Part shown: positions 48,647 to 57,191 of the stretch, in pieces
How positions within the stretch are numbered: the stretch's first letter is position 1
Layout of the letters: each line of letters begins with the position of its first letter
NCBI RefSeq assembly: GCF_018760365.1
Contig: NZ_JAHIAB010000008.1
Span: 175,320-239,319 of the forward strand
From: Pseudooceanicola endophyticus
GTDB lineage: Bacteria; Pseudomonadota; Alphaproteobacteria; Rhodobacterales; Rhodobacteraceae
Reading direction: 5' to 3'
DNA: 64,000 nt
The notes under the pieces: model-generated
What the model was told of the DNA's origin: nothing
Databases searched by the model: none
Seen by the model: the letters and a program-made list of their open reading frames with translations, nothing else
Program-made: the position numbers and the translations under genes

Positions 48647-49990
48647 TCAGACCTCCGGCTGCTCTCCGCCGGCAGGAAAGACCAGCCGCACGCGCAGGCC
48701 CCCGCCCTCGGCGTCCTCCAGGCCGAGGGCGGCGCCATGCTGGTCGGCAATCGCCTTGACCAGCGCCAGCCCCAGCCCCGATCCGGGCGTGCTGCGGCTG
48801 GCTTCCAGCCGGACCAGCCGCCGCAGAACATCCTCGCGGCGCGCCTCCGGGATCCCCGGACCGCCGTCGCTGACGCTCAGGACCCGGCCCTCCAGCGCCA
48901 GCCGGATCGGGGTGCCCGGGGCATGGCGCAGGGCGTTTTCCACAAGGTTGGCAATCAGCCGGGCCAGAAGGTGGCGATCGCCGGCAACGGGCCGCGGCGC
49001 GGTGACGCTGCAGTCCAGCCGCGCCCCCGCCTCCTCCACCGCCGGGGCGTAGATTTCGGCCATGTCCCGCACCAGCGCGCCCAGGTCGACCGGGGCAAAG
49101 CCGTGGCGCCCCTGCCCGCCCTCCAGCTGGGCGATCTGCAGCAGCGACTGGAAAGTGCCGATGATCCCCGCCGTCTCGGCCTGCGCCGCATCAAGGGAGG
49201 TCCGCGCCGGAACCGGCAGAGCCTCTGCCCCGACCCGTTCCAGATGCACGGCGACCCGCTGGATCGGTGTCTTCAGGTCATGGGCGATGTCCGAGCCGAT
49301 CTGGCGCAGGGCCTCCGTCGCGGCTTCCTGGGCACTGGCCATGCGGTCAAGGTCGCGGGCGATGTCGCCCAGATCGGTATCGGGAGGGGTCCCGCCGACC
49401 CGCGCCGTCAGCCGCCCGGCGCTGAGCGCCTGCAACGTGCCCCGGATCGCCTCGACCCGGCGCCCGGTACGGCGCACCACGACGATGGCCAGCCCCGACG
49501 TGATCGCCAGCGCCGGCAGGAAGCTGAACCCCAGGATCGCCAGGAAGATCTCGTTCAGCTCGGAGAGGGCACGGCGCCCGACCAGCACCGCCACCCGGCC
49601 CTCCGGCAGCGTGGCCAGAAGGATCCGGTAGCTGTCGGCGGGATGGGCCAGGGGCAGCGCATGGCCCGAAAGCAGCCCGCCATCGCGCAGGCTGGCCGCA
49701 TCCAGGCTCTCGGGCAGGTTTCCGATACTGTCGCCGCCGGTCTCAAGGCGAATCAGCAGCGTATCGGGGCGCGAGGTCGCGGCGATTTCCTGCACCCGTT
49801 CCAGGCGTTCCTCGGGGCGGCCTATGGCACGCAGCTCGGCCACCACCTGCAAGGCACGGCCGTCGATCTCGGCGCTGAGGGTGCGGTGCATCAGCACGTA
49901 GGCGGTGCCCAGCCCCGCCGCCAGGAAGACCGCGAAGACGGCGATCAGCGCCACCGCCAGGCGCAGCGGCGTGGAGCGCAGCGCCCTCAT
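48647..49990 (-). CDS. Membrane sensor histidine kinase
   Basis: 447 residues. Two membrane spans (about 8-30 and 150-172) flank a periplasmic sensor domain of about 115 residues; a HAMP domain follows (RRTGRRVEAIRGTLQALSAG). The phosphoacceptor box is DIAHDLKTPIQRVAVHLERV (His-Asp-Leu-Lys-Thr-Pro). The catalytic domain has N-box LIANLVENALRHA, G1 VSDGGPGIP and G2 STPGSGLGLALVKAIADQHG. It overlaps the response-regulator gene by ATGA. The sensed signal is unknown; the b561/exported-peptide regulon suggests redox or envelope stress. Confidence 0.95.
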   Translation of the reverse strand: MRALRSTPLRLAVALIAVFAVFLAAGLGTAYVLMHRTLSAEIDGRALQVVAELRAIGRPEERLERVQEIAATSRPDTLLIRLETGGDSIGNLPESLDAASLRDGGLLSGHALPLAHPADSYRILLATLPEGRVAVLVGRRALSELNEIFLAILGFSFLPALAITSGLAIVVVRRTGRRVEAIRGTLQALSAGRLTARVGGTPPDTDLGDIARDLDRMASAQEAATEALRQIGSDIAHDLKTPIQRVAVHLERVGAEALPVPARTSLDAAQAETAGIIGTFQSLLQIAQLEGGQGRHGFAPVDLGALVRDMAEIYAPAVEEAGARLDCSVTAPRPVAGDRHLLARLIANLVENALRHAPGTPIRLALEGRVLSVSDGGPGIPEARREDVLRRLVRLEASRSTPGSGLGLALVKAIADQHGAALGLEDAEGGGLRVRLVFPAGGEQPEV

Positions 49991-50658
49991 GCGCAGATCC
50001 GGTAGCCCGAGCCGCGCACCGTCTCGATCAGGTGGGTATCGAAGGGCTTGTCGACCTTGCCGCGCAGGCGGCTCATGTGGCTTTCCACCACGTTGGTCTG
50101 GGGATCGAAATGGATGTCCCAGACGGATTCCAGCAGCATGGTGCGGGTCTGCACCCGGCCCTTGCGGCGCAGCAGGTGTTCGAGCAGGGCAAATTCCCGG
50201 GGCTGGAGGTCGATCTCTTGGCCCGCACGGGTGACACGGCGCGACAGCAGGTTCATTTCCAGGTCGCGGGCGCGCAGCACGGTGGGTTCGTCCGAGGGCG
50301 GCGGACGGCGCGCCAGCGCATTCAGCCGCGCCGAAAGCTCTCCGAAGGCGAAGGGTTTCACGAGGTAGTCGTCGGCCCCCGCATTGAGCCCGGCAATCCG
50401 GTCCTCGATCCCGTCGAGCGAGGTCAGCAGCAGCACCGGCACCGGGTTCTTCGAGGCCCGGAGGGTGCGCAGGATCGACATGCCGTCGACATTGGGCACC
50501 ATCCGGTCCAGCACCATGACGTCGTATTCCCCCGACATCGCCTGCACGAGGCCGGCGCGCCCGTCGTCGAACAGGTCGACCACATGGCCCTCGGCGCGCA
50601 GGCCGCCGGCCACGTAATCCCCGGTGGTGACGTCATCCTCGATGACCAGAATATGCAT
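49987..50658 (-). CDS. OmpR/PhoB-family response regulator
   Basis: 223 residues. Receiver domain with MHILVIEDDVTTGDYVAGGL (acidic pair), phosphoacceptor Asp in YDVMVLDRMVPNVDGMSIL, Thr in VLLLTSLDGIEDRIAG and Lys in GADDYLVKPFAFGEL. The C-terminal winged helix has LQPREFALLEHLLRRKGRVQ and VWDIHFDPQTNVVESHMSRL then GSGYRI. A GGAGG ribosome site precedes the ATG. It is encoded with its kinase and preceded by a small exported protein gene. It is the likely reader of the 22-bp sites at 48256 and 51016. Confidence 0.96.
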   Translation of the reverse strand: MHILVIEDDVTTGDYVAGGLRAEGHVVDLFDDGRAGLVQAMSGEYDVMVLDRMVPNVDGMSILRTLRASKNPVPVLLLTSLDGIEDRIAGLNAGADDYLVKPFAFGELSARLNALARRPPPSDEPTVLRARDLEMNLLSRRVTRAGQEIDLQPREFALLEHLLRRKGRVQTRTMLLESVWDIHFDPQTNVVESHMSRLRGKVDKPFDTHLIETVRGSGYRICA

Positions 50659-50727
50659 CGCAGCCTCCGTTGCGCGGACCGCCCGGGCGGCGCTCCGCTC
50701 CCGTTCTAGCGATCCCGGGCGGCGCTG

Positions 50728-50943
50728 TCAGTCCCGCAGGGCCCGGGCGGGCAGTTCGCTGACCGTGGCGCGCTCTGGATCGATGATCCAGGTGCGCGCG
50801 GGGCCGGCGGGCCGGGCGATCTCGGCCCGCAGGGGCCAGGTGCGGGGGGCATCGCCCGGGCCTTCGGCGGCCCAGGCCAGGGTTCCGGCAAGGCTTCCGG
50901 CGACGGTCAGCGGAAGCAGGCTCAGCGGCAGACGGCGTTTCAT
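50728..50943 (-). CDS. Small exported protein upstream of the two-component genes
   Basis: 71 residues. MKRRLPLSLLPLTVAGSLAG ending TLAWAA is a signal peptide, leaving a mature peptide of about 45 residues (WPLRAEIARPAGPARTWIID). AAGGA lies upstream of the ATG. It precedes the response regulator by 69 bp in the same direction and is preceded by copy B of the 22-bp site. I know no family for it. It could be a periplasmic target or accessory sensor for the kinase, comparable in position to the small exported proteins found with other two-component/b561 loci. Confidence 0.75.
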   Translation of the reverse strand: MKRRLPLSLLPLTVAGSLAGTLAWAAEGPGDAPRTWPLRAEIARPAGPARTWIIDPERATVSELPARALRD

Positions 50944-51015
50944 CAGGCAATCCTTTCGGGTTGTGATCAGGTCCGATCCCGATCTGGGTCCCGTTCCTCG
51001 CCTGCGGATGACGCC

Positions 51016-51037
51016 AAGATTGGCATTTCGCAATCTT
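51016..51037 (-). promoter_or_regulatory. Putative OmpR-type response-regulator site (copy B)
   Basis: An inverted repeat with arms AAGATTG (51016-51022) and CAATCTT (51031-51037) and spacer GCATTTCG, 73 bp upstream of the exported-peptide gene. 17 of 22 bases agree with copy A at 48256-48277. Confidence 0.6.
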
Positions 51038-51077
51038 CGGCCCGGCCCGCCGCAGCGCCGCCGGGCCCAAGGCGGGC

Positions 51078-51902
51078 TCAGCCCTGGGCGCGGTGCAGCA
51101 CGCCCCGGCGTTCGAAACAGCGGCGAACCTCGCCGATGCAGCGCTGGAACTCCGGATCGGCGTGGGCTTCGGCCCATTGCCGCGGGCGCGCCATGTCGAC
51201 CTTCAGGTCCAGGTCGATCCGCCCCGGGCGCGGCGACAGCACGATCACCCGGTCGGCCAGGAAGACGGCCTCGTCGATGCCGTGGGTGATGAAGATCACG
51301 GTGTTGCCCAGCCGCAGCCACAGTGCCTGAAGGTCGATGATCATCTGTTCGCGGGTCAGCGCGTCCAGCGCCCCGAAGGGTTCGTCCATCAGCAGAAGAC
51401 CGGGCTTCTGGATGATCGCCCGGCAGATCCCGGCCCGCTGGCGCATCCCCCCCGACAGTTCGCTCGGCTTCTTGGCGCCGAAACCGGCCAGCCCGACATC
51501 CGCCAACAGCTGTTCCGCCGCCGGGACATGGGCCTTGCGGTCCAGGCCCTTGATCTCGATCGGCAGGAGCACGTTGTCGAGGACGCTGCGCCAGGGCAGC
51601 AGATAGTCGGACTGGAACACCACACCGGCCTCGGGATGGGGCCCGCGTGCCGGGGCGCCGCCGATCTCGACCAGGCCGGTGCTGGCCCGATCCAGCCCCG
51701 CGAGGATGTTCAGCAGCGTGCTCTTGCCGCAGCCGCTGGGGCCGACAATGGCGATGAATTCGCCCGCGGCCACATCCAGCGACAGCCCGTCGAGCGCGCG
51801 GATCAGCTCTCCGGTCTCGGTCTCGAATTCCTTCACCACGGCGCCGAGGCGGACGGAAACGCCGGTGGGGCCGGCCTGATCACGGGTCAGTTCGGATGTC
51901 AT
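51078..51902 (-). CDS. ABC transporter ATP-binding protein, SsuB/TauB/NrtD-type
   Basis: 274 residues. Walker [11 protein letters not shown]-loop VVFQSDYLLPWRSVLDNVL, signature LSGGMRQRAGICRA, Walker B LLLMDEPFGALD and switch His VIFITHGIDEAVFLAD are all present. The family energises importers for sulfonates, nitrate, taurine or pyrimidine/thiamine precursors. Last gene of the run creatininase-like, FAD oxidase, binding protein, permease, ATPase. Confidence 0.95.
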   Translation of the reverse strand: MTSELTRDQAGPTGVSVRLGAVVKEFETETGELIRALDGLSLDVAAGEFIAIVGPSGCGKSTLLNILAGLDRASTGLVEIGGAPARGPHPEAGVVFQSDYLLPWRSVLDNVLLPIEIKGLDRKAHVPAAEQLLADVGLAGFGAKKPSELSGGMRQRAGICRAIIQKPGLLLMDEPFGALDALTREQMIIDLQALWLRLGNTVIFITHGIDEAVFLADRVIVLSPRPGRIDLDLKVDMARPRQWAEAHADPEFQRCIGEVRRCFERRGVLHRAQG

Positions 51903-51912
51903 GGCCAGCTCC

Positions 51913-52746
51913 TCAGCGCATCTTGCCCATTGCCAGATCCTCGATCAGCCGCAGGATGGCATAGAACGCCAGGCCCAGCAGGGCGATCGCGAAGACCGAG
52001 GCAAAGTTCAGCGTGGTGTCGAAATTGGCATTGGCCTGCAATTGCAGGTAGCCCAGGCCGCGCTCGGCGGCGACATATTCGCCGATCACCGCGCCTATGA
52101 CCGACAGCGTCAGCCCGACCTTCAGCCCGCCGAAGATGTTCGGCAGCGCCGCCGGCAGACGGATCTTGAAGAACACCTGGCGTTCGCTGGCCCCCATCGA
52201 CTTGGCGAGGTTGGCGAATCCCGGGTTCAGTTCCTTCAGGCCGACGACCGTCGGCACCAGGATCGCGAAGAAGGAGATCAGGAAGGCCAGGAAGATCTTC
52301 GGCCCCCAGCCATAGCCGAAATACAGCACCACCAGCGGCGCCAGCGCCACCTTCGGCACGGTCTGCAGCGCGATCAGCAGCGGATAGACGGCGACCTCGA
52401 CGATGCGGGAATAGAAGATGCAGAGCGCGATGATCACCCCGGCCAGCACCGCCATGGCGAAGCCCACCGAGATCTCGATGGCGGTGGTCACCCCCTGCCC
52501 GAGGAACAGCTGCCAGTCCGAGACCAGCCGCAGCAGGATCGCCGAGGGCGGCGGCAGGATGAAGGTGCTGACATCGAAGACGCGCACGCAAAGCTCCCAG
52601 ATTCCCAGAAGCACCAGCCCGAGGACCGGCGCCGCCAGCTTCTCGAGGGTGCGGATGCGCCGGCGGCGGCGCATCCTTTCTGCCCGGCTATGGTCGGTGC
52701 CCCGCCCGGGGGCCGCCGCAGGCTGATCCGCCCGTGCCATAGTCAT
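51913..52746 (-). CDS. ABC transporter permease, SsuC/ThiX-type
   Basis: 277 residues with about six membrane spans. EAA loop in FANLAKSMGASERQVFFKIR and LPAALPNIFGGLKVGLTLSV, followed by IGAVIGEYVAAERGLGYLQL, is the signature of this permease family. The N-terminus has a basic cytoplasmic stretch (RRRRRIRTLEK pattern) before the first span. It is 20 bp downstream of the binding-protein gene. Confidence 0.94.
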   Translation of the reverse strand: MTMARADQPAAAPGRGTDHSRAERMRRRRRIRTLEKLAAPVLGLVLLGIWELCVRVFDVSTFILPPPSAILLRLVSDWQLFLGQGVTTAIEISVGFAMAVLAGVIIALCIFYSRIVEVAVYPLLIALQTVPKVALAPLVVLYFGYGWGPKIFLAFLISFFAILVPTVVGLKELNPGFANLAKSMGASERQVFFKIRLPAALPNIFGGLKVGLTLSVIGAVIGEYVAAERGLGYLQLQANANFDTTLNFASVFAIALLGLAFYAILRLIEDLAMGKMR

Positions 52747-52766
52747 GTCCTTTCTCCGCCGCCGTC

Positions 52767-53747
52767 TCAGGGCAGCAGTGCATTGGTGTAGTAATCGGCC
52801 ACCGGCAGGACCTTCATGTCGCTGTCGGCACCCGAAAGCAGCGTCAGCGCCTGGGTCAGGGCGGCCTCCTGGACATAGCCCATCGGCTTGCCCTCGGTCA
52901 CCGGGATCGCGGCGGTCGTGGCCTTGATCTGCGCGACCAGGATCGCGGGCTTGGGCGGGGCGGCCCAGTCCTTGCTGATGTCCTTGGCCGCCTCTTGCGG
53001 ATCGCGGATCGCGACCTCGGTGCCTTGGTTGAGCGCGCTGAGGAAGCGGGTCACCATCCCGGGCTTGTCGGCAATCACCTTGTCGGAGGCCACGACGGCC
53101 AGACCCGGCAGCACCAGGCCGTACTTGGCCAGGTCCAGCCGCACGAAGGGCGTCTTGACCATGCTGTCGAGGATCGGCGCATCGACGTTCAGATAGGAGC
53201 CGATGGCGTCGATCCTTTTGGTCATGAACATCGAGGTGCGGGCATCGGTGTTGAGCGAGACCAGCTTGATCTTGCCGCAGTCGATCTGGTTGATCTTGCA
53301 GAACACCGGCAGGTAGCTGGTCACGGTGTCCCCGGGCGAGGTCGGCAGCGACTTGCCCTCAAGATCGGCGGGGGTCCTTACCGGGTTGTCGGGGAAGCTG
53401 AGGATGCCCAGCGGCGCCGCCGGGTGGTAGAGCGCGACGATCTTCACCGGCATCCCCTGGGAGATCGCCGAAAGAGCGAAGACACCCGGCATCACCACCA
53501 GGTCTTCCTCGCCCTGGACCAGCCCCGAGAGTGCCGCGGAAGATCCCGCGCCCTCGCCCAGGTGCACGTCCAGCCCCTGATCGGCGAACAGCCCCTGTTC
53601 CTTGGCGACATAGAAGCCCGCGTATTCCCCCTTCAGTTTCCAGGAGAAGCGCACGTTCACCGCATCCGCGGCCTGCGCGGCGGTCGTCAGCAGGCAGCTT
53701 CCCAGCAGGGTCGCGGCCAGGACGGAAACCTTCCAGGACTTGATCAT
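52767..53747 (-). CDS. NMT1/THI5-type ABC substrate-binding protein
   Basis: 326 residues with a signal peptide (SVLAATLLGSCLLTTAAQAA). VNVRFSWKLKGEYAGFYVAK then EQGLFADQGLDVHLGEG is the NMT1/THI5-like start; GSSAALSGLVQGEEDLVVM and GMPVKIVALYHPAAPLGILS follow. Two Cys (FCKINQIDCGKI) may form a disulfide. Relatives bind thiamine/pyrimidine precursors, nitrate, sulfonates or other small N-containing compounds. It sits 49 bp downstream of the FAD oxidase gene. Its ligand is presumably the compound processed by the FAD oxidase and creatininase-family hydrolase. Confidence 0.92.
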   Translation of the reverse strand: MIKSWKVSVLAATLLGSCLLTTAAQAADAVNVRFSWKLKGEYAGFYVAKEQGLFADQGLDVHLGEGAGSSAALSGLVQGEEDLVVMPGVFALSAISQGMPVKIVALYHPAAPLGILSFPDNPVRTPADLEGKSLPTSPGDTVTSYLPVFCKINQIDCGKIKLVSLNTDARTSMFMTKRIDAIGSYLNVDAPILDSMVKTPFVRLDLAKYGLVLPGLAVVASDKVIADKPGMVTRFLSALNQGTEVAIRDPQEAAKDISKDWAAPPKPAILVAQIKATTAAIPVTEGKPMGYVQEAALTQALTLLSGADSDMKVLPVADYYTNALLP

Positions 53748-53796
53748 TCTCGTACCTCTCTGATGTGCCTTTGCGGCGCCCCCCGGCGCCCGCCTT

Positions 53797-55149
53797 TCAG
53801 TCTGCCGCCAGCTTGCCCGGGTTCATCAGGCCCAGCGGATCGGCCTCGCGCTTGAACTCGGCCTGGGGCGCGTCGACCTGTTTCCAGCCCGCCGCCGACA
53901 GCTTGCAGGTATGCGGGTTCGACAGCTCGATGCCGATCGCCTGAAGCCGCGCCAGCAGCCCGTCCAGCGCCGCGCGGTCGCGGTAGCGGAAGATCGGCAG
54001 ACCCGAGACCATCAGCTTGCCGAACTTGCGCTGGAATTCGAAATGCAGCACCAGATCCTCGGCGAAATCGCGTTCCAGAAGAGCGATCAGGCGCGCTTCC
54101 TCTCCCTGGGGGAAGCGGATCTGCAGATAGCTGAGCGCCGGGTCGATCTTGATCGCGTGCCAGGTGGTGTGGTTCCAGCAGAATTCGTAGAGCGGCGGCA
54201 GCGCGCCCTTGTTCTCGAAGGCTGCGGCCTCGGCGGCAGCCGCGTCGCGGGCGTAGACCGATGCCCCGCCATGTGCGGCCGCCATGGCCCGGGTCGCGGG
54301 CGCCTGGGCGGCATTGACCATCACGATCACGATGGCCTTTCCGGCCGGCACCACGCCCGAGAGCTTTTCGAGGTAGCGCACCGCGCCGGCATGATGGACC
54401 GAGACCAGTTTCTTGACGATGGCCTCCGTATTGGTGAACTGCGCCGCGAAGGCTGCGGCCTCGGTCAGGCTGTCGAAGGCCAGGATCTCCTCGGCCCAGG
54501 GGTATTTCGGCGCCAGCGGCATCTCGACCTCGGTGATCACGCCGTTCAGCCCGTAGGCATGCTGGACCTTCAGCACGTCGCGGTCGCGCAGTTCGATCAG
54601 GCGCGGCGTCTCCTCCACGGTCATCAGCTGCACCCCCAGGATCGCCCCGGTGTCCGACAGCTGGCCCCAGGTGCAGGAGCCGACGCCCCCGGCCCCGCCC
54701 GCGATGTAACCGCCCAGCGTTGCCAGGCGGCGGGTCGAGGGGAAGAGCCGCAGCTCCCATCCCGTGGGCGCGATCTCGCGGTCGATGTTGAGCAACCGGC
54801 AGCCGGCTTCGAACCGTCCGACACCGCCCTCGACCGAGACCACCCTGCGCAGCCGGGTCATGTTGATCAGCACGCCGCCCTCCAGCGGCACCGACTGGCC
54901 GTAATTGCCGGTACCACCGCCGCGCACGGTGACCGGCACGCCGCGCCGGGCGCAGGCCGACAGGATGCGGCCCAGGTCTTCACGCGTTTCGGGGATCGCC
55001 AGCAGGTCGGGCAGCTTGTCGTCCAACTCCTCGCGCAGGATCGGCGAGAACCAGTAGAAATCGCGGCTGTTGGTGCGCAGCGCCTCCTCCCGGACCAGGG
55101 TGATGCCCTCAAGGTCCTGGCGCAGCGCCCTGATCACGTCGGGGGTCAT
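53797..55149 (-). CDS. FAD-binding PCMH/VAO-type oxidase or dehydrogenase (GlcD-like)
   Basis: 450 residues. The FAD_binding_4 domain shows VPVTVRGGGTGNYGQSVPLE and GGVLINMTRLRRVVSVEGGV, then FPSTRRLATLGGYIAGGAGG (flavin-binding Gly-rich loop) and YGLNGVITEVEMPLAP. The C-terminal substrate/cap domain ends NPHTCKLSAAGWKQVDAPQA and DPLGLMNPGKL, as in GlcD/LldD-related FAD-linked oxidases. It oxidises a hydroxy acid or an amine-type substrate. ATGA overlap with the creatininase-family gene upstream. Confidence 0.9.
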   Translation of the reverse strand: MTPDVIRALRQDLEGITLVREEALRTNSRDFYWFSPILREELDDKLPDLLAIPETREDLGRILSACARRGVPVTVRGGGTGNYGQSVPLEGGVLINMTRLRRVVSVEGGVGRFEAGCRLLNIDREIAPTGWELRLFPSTRRLATLGGYIAGGAGGVGSCTWGQLSDTGAILGVQLMTVEETPRLIELRDRDVLKVQHAYGLNGVITEVEMPLAPKYPWAEEILAFDSLTEAAAFAAQFTNTEAIVKKLVSVHHAGAVRYLEKLSGVVPAGKAIVIVMVNAAQAPATRAMAAAHGGASVYARDAAAAEAAAFENKGALPPLYEFCWNHTTWHAIKIDPALSYLQIRFPQGEEARLIALLERDFAEDLVLHFEFQRKFGKLMVSGLPIFRYRDRAALDGLLARLQAIGIELSNPHTCKLSAAGWKQVDAPQAEFKREADPLGLMNPGKLAAD

Positions 55150-55982
55150 GCCGGTTCTCCGGTACGGGGGACGGCGGCGGACGGGCCGGGTACGGGCGTG
55201 TAGCGGGCGATCTCGCGCAGCAGCTCGACCATGCCGGCCACCTGGTGCGCCACGATCCGCTCTCCCAGCTCGGCAGAGCCGCCCGAGGCATTGCCGACCG
55301 CGCCATCGGCATTCACGTCCTGGATGATCCAGGCCATGTTGTGCTTGCCGGTCAGCCGAAGGTGCTTGAAGTCGCGCTCCAGCCGGGCGCTGGCGGACGG
55401 GAAGTCGCGCAGCTGGTCATGACGCACGAGGTCTGGCCGGAAGGCCATCATCAGGGAGGTTTCGACCAGCCCGGCATGGACGCCCCACCGCAGCTCATCG
55501 GCCTCGACGCTGCCCTCGGGCACGCCGAAGCGGTTCCACTGGGTGGTCACCACCATCATGTCGAGTTTCTCGCGCAGCGCGCGGGCGACGATGTCCATGA
55601 CCTGGTTGTTGCCGCCGTGGGAATTCACGATGACCATCTTGCGCAGACCCGCGCGGTGCACCCCCTCGCCAAGGGCGGTCCAGGCGGCGATCAGCACCTC
55701 GGGGGGCAGCGTCAGGGTGCCAGCACTGCGGATATGTTCGTTGGACTTGCCGACCTGCTGCACCGGCAGCACCACGGCGCGCAGCCCCTCGGGCAGCGCC
55801 CGCGCCAGCCGCTCCAGCATGCCGCGCGCGATGGCGCTGTCGGTGGCCACCGGCAGATGCGGACCATGCTGTTCGGTCGCGGCAATGGGCAGGATCGCGA
55901 TGGCATCCTCCGCCGCCAGGCGGCCGAACTCCTGCGCGGTGTACTCTTCCCAGTAAAAATGGTCGCCCATGTGCTTGCTCAT
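55146..55982 (-). CDS. Creatininase-family amidohydrolase
   Basis: 278 residues. Metal-binding segments are AATEQHGPHLPVATDSAIA (Glu, His, Asp), VIVNSHGGNNQVMDIVARA (His), ADELRWGVHAGLVETSLMMA (His, Glu). These match the di-metal site of creatinine amidohydrolase and its relatives (FAPy deformylase, MftE). It opens a cyclic amide or removes a formyl group. Two in-frame ATGs (55982, 55970) could start it. First gene of the FAD oxidase/NMT1-type importer operon; 109 bp upstream lies the LysR gene. The substrate is not evident. Confidence 0.92.
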   Translation of the reverse strand: MSKHMGDHFYWEEYTAQEFGRLAAEDAIAILPIAATEQHGPHLPVATDSAIARGMLERLARALPEGLRAVVLPVQQVGKSNEHIRSAGTLTLPPEVLIAAWTALGEGVHRAGLRKMVIVNSHGGNNQVMDIVARALREKLDMMVVTTQWNRFGVPEGSVEADELRWGVHAGLVETSLMMAFRPDLVRHDQLRDFPSASARLERDFKHLRLTGKHNMAWIIQDVNADGAVGNASGGSAELGERIVAHQVAGMVELLREIARYTPVPGPSAAVPRTGEPA

Positions 55983-56091
55983 GTGATCGCCCCCGTTCGG
56001 CCCGGCCCTGTTCGCGGCCTGACTAAGCCCTGGGGTGAGATCCTCAAACCATCATTTTCATCTCGGGGCGAGACGTTTCAGGCATCACCCT

Positions 56092-57000
56092 TCACCCGCC
56101 CTGCCCCGCCATCAGCGCGTCCAGCTCGCGCCGCAGATGTTCGATGAAGCGGCTGGTCAGCGGATCGATCATGCCCTTGCTGCGCGCCACCAGCTTCAGC
56201 GTCTGGGTCGTCGCCGGGCGCAGCGGCAGGTAGCGCAGCTCGCCCCGGGCGATCTCTTCTCCGACGTCGAGCGGGTTCAGCAAGGAGACCGAGACCCCGT
56301 CGCGCAACAGCTGCTTCAGCATCTCGATCGAGTTGGTCTCGACCACCGGGACGGGCATGTCGGGCAGCCGCGCCAGGGCAATGTCGATGAAGGAGCGCAG
56401 CGTCATGTTCTTTGCCGGCAGCACCAGCGGGTAGCCGATCAGGTTGTGCGCCCGCCCCTCGGACTGGCCGGCCAGATCGTGATCGCGGTGCACCACCAGC
56501 CCGATCGGCACCTCGTAATGCAGCACGGTCTTCAGGCCCGGATGCGGCAGCAGGTTGAAGCCGAGCGCCAGGTCGCTTTCCCCCGACAGGGTGGACCCTG
56601 GCAGGTTGTCCGCAAAAAGCGCCTGCAGGTCCAGCGTGGCGCCGGGATGATCCGCCAGGAAACGCTGGACGATGCCCGGGATCGGCCCGCCCGCCAGCCC
56701 CAGCGTCGTCGCCACCTTGAGCTGCCCGCGCTGCAGCCCCTTCAGCCCGTCAAGCCGCAGCTGCAGCCGTTCGAAATTGCGCAGCGTCTCGCGCACATGT
56801 TCGATCAGCACCTCTCCGGCGGCGGTCAGCCGCAGCCGGTTCGGCATCCGCTCGAAGATCGGCTGGCCCAGCTGCGCCTCCAGCGCCAGGATCTGCCGGT
56901 TGATCGAGGTGGACGACACGTTGAGCCCCTTCGCCGCCTTGCGGATCGAGCCGCAGCGGGCGACTTCGTCGAGATAGCTCAGCATACGGGCGTGCAGCAT
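56092..57000 (-). CDS. LysR-family transcriptional regulator
   Basis: 302 residues. HTH: MLSYLDEVARCGSIRKAAKG, LNVSSTSINRQILALEAQLG, FERMPNRLRLTAAGEVLIEH. Effector domain from QLKVATTLGLAGGPIPGIVQ onward. Start 57000 (MLHARMLSY) has GGAGA upstream; the open frame upstream lacks homology. Same direction as the creatininase-family operon, so likely its activator. In the 109-bp gap downstream, GAGAT...ATCTC and CTCG-GGG-CGAG repeats (about 56038-56071) may be its binding region. Confidence 0.94.
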   Translation of the reverse strand: MLHARMLSYLDEVARCGSIRKAAKGLNVSSTSINRQILALEAQLGQPIFERMPNRLRLTAAGEVLIEHVRETLRNFERLQLRLDGLKGLQRGQLKVATTLGLAGGPIPGIVQRFLADHPGATLDLQALFADNLPGSTLSGESDLALGFNLLPHPGLKTVLHYEVPIGLVVHRDHDLAGQSEGRAHNLIGYPLVLPAKNMTLRSFIDIALARLPDMPVPVVETNSIEMLKQLLRDGVSVSLLNPLDVGEEIARGELRYLPLRPATTQTLKLVARSKGMIDPLTSRFIEHLRRELDALMAGQGG

Positions 57001-57094
57001 GTCGGTCTCCGGTCGGCGGGGTCCGGGGGCGCGCAGCCCCGCAGCCCGAAGATTGGGTCGGATCGCGGCGCAGGTCAAATCCGTCCCGGGGTCA

Positions 57095-57128
57095 GCCCGG
57101 CCCGACCTGCGCGCCGGTCGGGCCGGGC
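57095..57128. repeat. Strong 13-bp inverted repeat in a divergent promoter region
   Basis: Perfect arms GCCCGGCCCGACC (57095-57107) and GGTCGGGCCGGGC (57116-57128) around an 8-nt loop, between the LysR gene (-) and the VOC gene (+). It is 64 bp upstream of the VOC start. It could form a 5'-UTR hairpin or be an extended operator. Confidence 0.6.
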
Positions 57129-57191
57129 CTTGTGCCGGACGCGAAACGCTGCCAGCCTGCCCTCATTCCGGGTTTCCACTCAGGCAGGATC

